Origin: Ephydatia muelleri
Taxonomy: Eukaryota; Porifera; Demospongiae; Spongillida; Spongillidae
Reading direction: 5' to 3'
Length of the DNA stretch: 64,000 nt
NCBI GenBank assembly: GCA_013339895.1
Contig: JABACO010000001.1
Location: forward strand, 34,438,980 to 34,502,979
Position 1 is the first letter of the stretch; every line of letters starts with the position of its first letter. The position numbers and the translations under genes are program-made. The notes under the pieces were generated by a model. The model did not search any database, had not been told where the DNA came from, and worked only from the letters and a program-made list of their open reading frames with translations. This document shows positions 59,201 through 64,000 of the stretch, in pieces.

Positions 59201-59546
59201 CACCTGACCATAAGAGTTTATTTACTAGCTTTAAAATTTTCCTATCTTCGTGTTTATTGCCTGCGGTATACATGTATGCACATTGAAAGAGGAAATTGTA
59301 CGTGTTTACTATCGACTACACGAGGAAAAGAGACCTCGCGGTTACCCTATATGATCGACGACTCTAGCGCGTCCTAATTCACGATACACATGCAACATAT
59401 CATAAAACGGTAGAGGCCGAAATTTTACAACGCGTGGATCAAGCGATATGTGCAACATCATCGGGAGTACTAGTCGTTAAATTAACTAAGATTTGACCCC
59501 GATTATGAATGTGATTAAAAACGTCTAATTACATACCCTATAGTCA

Positions 59547-59893
59547 TCACTTTAGGTTCGTAAATACGTATTGCCACATGCCTCCAGATCACTACCGTAG
59601 TATGCTTACCTTCCAATTTTGTTCCTGAAGTTTATGTCATCTTATTTTGTAATGGCCCCTCCAAAACACGTGCTGCGTGACTTTACAAAAACGGCCTGCG
59701 CGTTTTGTTTATGTGTCATGTAGACTATGCGTATAGAGTGGGCATGCTAAGATATGAAGTACAGTGCGTGTGTTTTTTGATTTGCAGTTTCTGGTGAGTC
59801 ATGGTAAGCTTTGAAACATTGGGTGGCTATAATGAGGCGTCACTTCAGAATTATAGAGTGATACCGTAAATCATCACCCAGTTTCCAGCCCTG
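59547..59893 (+). repeat. Direct segmental duplication copy B (empty site)
   Basis: Matches 55768-56030 joined to 57233-57332. It contains the uninterrupted TTTCTGGTGAGTCATGG target of hAT copy 2. Confidence 0.9.
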
Positions 59894-61139
59894 CGTCAAT
59901 GCTATGATGTAATTATTTGTTACGTGCCTTTGCCAGACGCCATTGGTATGGATGTAATTCGACCTTAGCGTGTCGTTTCGGCACGCTTAGGTCGGGCTAC
60001 TCTCAACTACTGTAGCACCACGAATACCAGCTACTTTCTTTGGAAGCTCATTTTTACTGAAATTTTCCGCAACGAAAGGCGGACAAAGCGGGCCCAGACT
60101 CCTAGTCAAACTTGCGTCCGTTTGCGTGCGTAGAAAATCCGATGCACCTCTTCTGCAGACTGCAGACCTAGTGAGGGCCAATAATTTATACTCTCTCCCG
60201 GCCTGTCTAAACCCTTCAGAGAAGGGAAAAACATGCATTCGTTGTTAGTCAATGCTGCATGGTATACGTGTCATCCAACAAATATATACATACATGTATG
60301 TATACATGTACGGTAAGACTACGTGATTTATATATCGAACTCATTTCTGTGCGTAGGGCCTACTTTCCAAGCGTTCAACATGTGTAAACAGCTGTAATAT
60401 ACATGCAAGTATACACAATCATAATTTACTGTGTCATCATATGCTTGCAGTGCTGTGTGTTGTGTTGTGTTGATTATAAAATACTATTGTACATCCATGC
60501 AAGTGCAATAGTACGTTAACATGTATGTAACCCATGTAGATGTTATAGTCATAGAACATGTGGAAGTGTAAGAACATTCTGTGTGTCCACCATTATAACC
60601 TGGCACGCTTTATAAACTTGCAATAGGGGGAGTGAACTGGCTTGTTAAACTTGATATACTACACTGATGAGGGTTACGCATTCCTGCTCTGGGAGTACTG
60701 AAGGGATGCATTAGTGAAGTCATCTGAATAATGGGGTTCATTGGCCTCATAATTGCTTTTGTACTTATAAGGTTACTAGTACAGCAAGCATTTGCAAGCA
60801 TCATGGAGTTGTGATAAACACATTTTGCACTTAGCGTAAGATTTTAAATCAATGCATAAATGAAGTAACGGTTGTGTAGTTCTGTGTATCAGGTCAGCTT
60901 TGTTATGTTTGCTATATGAGGAATAAATAATTGAATATCTGACCAGCTAGAAAATGATACCCAGGACCACTACTCCACTATCTACCACCTTTCTGCACTG
61001 TGCAAAGGTTGCATTAACTCTTTGAACACCAAGTGCATATATACATGGCGAAAAGACCAGAGAAAGACACAATTTTAAAGTTCCCTTATCGATAACGAAC
61101 GACTACTTTCACATCAAAAACGACATAGTAAGGACGAAA
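59894..61139. other. Region without firm gene
   Basis: AT-rich. A minus-strand frame at 60238-59987 lacks splice or family support. It may contain the downstream exons of the adhesion-GPCR-like gene, not identified. Confidence 0.4.
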
Positions 61140-61823
61140 CAATCCGGTGAGGATAGTGTTACATTGGATATCTGGGTGATAACAGTGGTCACAACAGCCA
61201 GATTGGAAGCACTCTGATCCACCAATTGTGTTGCTTGGGACACCACATCTTGTAGCTGTGTGCTAACATTTACTATGTTTTTGGCTGTGAGAGTTTACTA
61301 ATGAAACAAAAAGATAATTACACAATAATATTTTGCAATTTAGCACTCCGTTACATTATTTAAGGCCACATTCAGTTGATTAATTTGATCTGTCACAACT
61401 GCATGTAGGACAATTAGAAATGTCGTCTCTCCAAGTCAGATTTACATCGCAGTATCTTGTAATGTATTGACCTATGATGCCATACTGACACATTTGAGAT
61501 ACATTTTGTCCAGGCACTCCTTCTTGCCAGTCATATATTCCACGATCACTTTTGACACTAAGATCACAACTGCAAAATCCATTTGCTAAAGTGGAAGCAT
61601 GTATTGTATCAACTGTGTGCAATTACCAACCAGATAAAAAAGAACCTGATATGTTTTGAGTGTCCATCTGAGGAATCAGAGAAGCTATAGTACTGTTCGT
61701 ATTATTCAGTGGCAGTGTAATTTGAAATAAGTTCAGATACATTGAAATTTTACACTCAATTCTGTATAATCCACTTTGACACCTATGCATTGATGTGTAT
61801 ACTGATAAAGATACTTGAATCAA
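61140..61823 (-). CDS. Adhesion-GPCR-like extracellular exons (HRM-like module and GAIN-like segment), partial
   Basis: Reading down the minus strand: 61823-61648 encodes LYRIECKISMYLNLFQITLP and an Asn-rich stretch. About 61614-61387 encodes GFCSCDLSVKSDRGIYDWQE, then VSQMCQYGIIGQYITRYCDV and TWRDDISNCPTC. This Trp/Cys layout (W..G...V...C....G...R.C...W....NC) is that of the hormone-receptor module before the GAIN domain in adhesion GPCRs. About 61289-61150 encodes NIVNVSTQLQDVVSQATQLV, then DQSASNLAVVTTVITQISN, an amphipathic helical start typical of GAIN subdomain A. The seven-helix part should lie further left but was not found. Exon borders are approximate. Confidence 0.5.
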
Positions 61824-63319
61824 ATGCTATTTGTTACAGGGATACACTGGAACATGTTATGTCAAAATTTGCGACTATTCACAGCATAATAGACCTGAGA
61901 TATAAAGGAATACTTCAAAACGGCATTGAGCCTTACTTTAGTTCTTACGCATTGCAAATTAGACATAATATTAAAAAGGTATAAAACTTCAAATTTATAT
62001 CATTCTTTGAAACAATTACAGAATACCTGTTGGATCCTATAAACATGTATGACCTCAGTAATACAGTGAAACATTATCAGTGCCAACTTGCAAAGCAAGA
62101 AATCTGTAATTCTTTGCTAATAATATGCCATTCAGATGGTATTAACTCTTGTTTGCGTTCAGTTTCCCTACAAGACCGTGACAGATGATAATTAATTTGT
62201 CTTGTGACCAAGTTTACTTTCTATCAATAGTAATTATAGCTATTTCGTACCATTGTTCCTACGCGCGATCTACCGGACCACCGTACATATATTCGATCAG
62301 TTGTGCTAAGCAAGAGTGTTATGGCAGGACTCATTCATGCACACATTAACACCTACGTATACACAATAGTGGCCTCAGCGGGAGCCTTCTCTGAGGCCTC
62401 CATTCCCACGCACACCCTTGCGCACAATGATTTTTCTTGTCTTCTTTGTGTTATTGTTGTATGTGCGTATATAATCCGAGCTGTGTTCACATGTTCATGC
62501 ACTTGCATTGATTCGCTACATTGTGATTCCGGTTGAGCAACACGCGCGTCACGGAGCTAGCTGCGCTTCTACCTAGACTTAATCCTCATTTCGGATCCTA
62601 GTGTGCCAAGAACACAACAAAGAGTCTTGCAGTCCACATGTACTTCTTATCACTCCAGTATTTTTTAGGTCCTTTTCCTATAGCAGAACATGGAAATGTA
62701 TCCATTCTTCCAGTTTCGGCAAAGCACTGATTGCATAAAACGTTGGCGCATGCTCATTGTATCATGTTTCTTGGAAGGGACATCTTCACCACCACCACAG
62801 TATAACCCCGAAATAGAGACCACAGTCAGTCATAATGTTTGTTTCTTTTTCCACATCATCAAATCGAGATGGCGGGACGAGAACAAATCTATCTCTATGG
62901 TCAGACTGTCATAGATGTTTACATGACCTGATCGCATCCCAAATGTTGACACTGCAAGCCAATGGACATGCATGATATCAAATGTTAAATGGTACCTCAA
63001 TGTTGTTGCTTTCAGTCTAGATACTCTCTTAGACTTTCTTTTCACTCAAAATACAGCCTCCAAAGTTTCAAAAACAGCATCTGTAATTATTAACTATACT
63101 TAGTACTCCCGACATGACGTCATGAAGTGGAGTATTTACTCTGCACAGTTAAAGAAGTTGCACTTCCTTCAGCTCATCAATACTTGGCGTCCTAATTCAT
63201 TGGCGGTCTCCTGATGAAGGATATTTATGTTTTCTTGTTTATGCACTTTGCGATTTGCCTTTTGAAAATGGCATACGGAGTCGTCAATTCTACTTCTCCA
63301 TTTCTCCAAACCACACCAG
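61824..63319. other. Region without recognisable gene
   Basis: About 1.5 kb. Short frames only. May hold the first exons of the minus gene or the signal-peptide exon of the plus gene at 63320. Confidence 0.4.
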
Positions 63320-63964
63320 GCCGGGATTGGATAAAGGTCGGCTATCTGAATATGACCGATCCAACGCAAGAATGTCCCAACTCGTGGCAAAAGATTACAT
63401 CACCTAGATCATCCTGTAGAAAGAAAAGCAGCGTACCTTGCGACTCATTGAATATAACTACTTCTGGAGCCAGCTACCAGACCGTGTGCGGATGGTTCCG
63501 AGGTTATCAGATAGGTACTCCTGACGCATTCGCCAATAATGCAGGCCTAGGATATAACCTCGAAACTTACTACGTGGACGGGGTCTCAGTCACATTTGGG
63601 TCACCTGGAAACAGAAGTCACGTGTATACGTATGCCGTTGGCTTTAAGGAAACGAATGATAAAATTAGCTGTCCATGCGCAGGGGGAAGAGCCCCACCTT
63701 CTTTTGTAGGTTCTGATTACTACTGCGAGTCAGGCAACCCAGGACCAAGCGCGATCGGAACAGATGTGTATTCCTCGGACGTTCTATGGGACGGACAGCA
63801 GTGTGGTGGAAACGAGAGCACGTGCTGCAATCCACCAGACCTCCCGTGGTTCTGTAAGACATTCCCAACTCCCATCTCTGAGGACTTGGAGGTACGGATT
63901 TGCACTGATCAAGCTCTGAACGATGAGAATGTGGCGATTGAATCATTTGAGCTGTACATACAAG
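63320..63964 (+). CDS. Cys-rich extracellular module exon of a sponge-type surface protein, continues past the window
   Basis: Acceptor CACACCAG at 63319, donor GTGAGA at 63965. The frame encodes DWIKVGYLNMTDPTQECPNS, then a conserved series: VCGWFRGYQIGTPDAF, YYVDGVSVTFGSP, SCPCAGG, PPSFVGSDYYCESGNPG, LWDGQQCGG, ESTCCNPPDLPWF and DLEVRICTD. I recognise this combination from predicted sponge and cnidarian extracellular proteins, often with EGF, HYR or fibronectin repeats. No function is established, to my knowledge. Ten or more Cys suggest a disulphide-bonded fold. The protein continues to the right. Confidence 0.7.
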
Positions 63965-64000
63965 GTGAGATAAGCAAACTTTTGCACGCAACCGCACAAG

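Noticed and set aside
59987-60238. 83-residue minus-strand frame
   Set aside because: Looks exon-like in composition but has no family match or splice context.

Overview
The window reads as nuclear DNA of a marine invertebrate animal, most likely a sponge. That is an inference from four things: very compact spliced genes with introns of mostly 40-100 bp; animal orthologues with canonical splice sites; a Cys-rich extracellular module at the right edge of a kind I associate with sponge surface proteins; and introns full of short TCACATGA- and CCACACCC-type words. The host genes are split into many short exons, so I built the gene models by hand from splice sites, frame and remembered family sequences.

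Region 1 (173-10040) is a tight cluster of four conserved genes in alternating orientation. They are CFAP20DC (+), TMEM177 (-), NDUFAF3 (+) and RFT1 (-). TMEM177 and NDUFAF3, both mitochondrial respiratory-chain assembly factors, are head to head with only 42 bp between start codons. The TMEM177 orthologue carries a complete M48-type metallopeptidase signature (HELAH plus EFRAD). Vertebrate TMEM177, as I remember it, has lost the HExxH half. I consider this the most interesting observation in the window.

Region 2 (10.9-20.7 kb) holds a Ginger1-type integrase-derived DNA transposon with terminal inverted repeats and Ulp1/PHD modules, a small glycine-zipper protein, a hAT element carrying a nested tyrosine-recombinase fragment, and a GC-rich two-exon ADP-ribosylglycohydrolase gene.

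Region 3 (20.9-38.4 kb) holds poly-G-rich MITEs, an unrecognised minus-strand gene, an intact RLE-type non-LTR retrotransposon (1043 codons), a nested GC-rich minisatellite, a large unrecognised protein with a SAP-like motif, and a 337-bp tandem repeat.

Region 4 (39.5-44.4 kb) is a 151-bp satellite of about 32 units with a 755-bp (five-unit) higher-order periodicity.

Region 5 (44.4-64 kb) holds a short zinc-finger-like first exon, a deleted hAT element, a minus-strand gene with an 8-residue repeat, and a large inverted duplication. One arm of that duplication took in a palindromic MITE. A direct duplication follows, in which one copy took in a 1194-bp hAT element with an 8-bp target duplication, so the other copy is its natural empty site. 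The region also has an Ig-domain exon, a Ty3/Gypsy fossil, adhesion-GPCR-like exons and the extracellular-module exon. No CRISPR array, tRNA or rRNA was seen.
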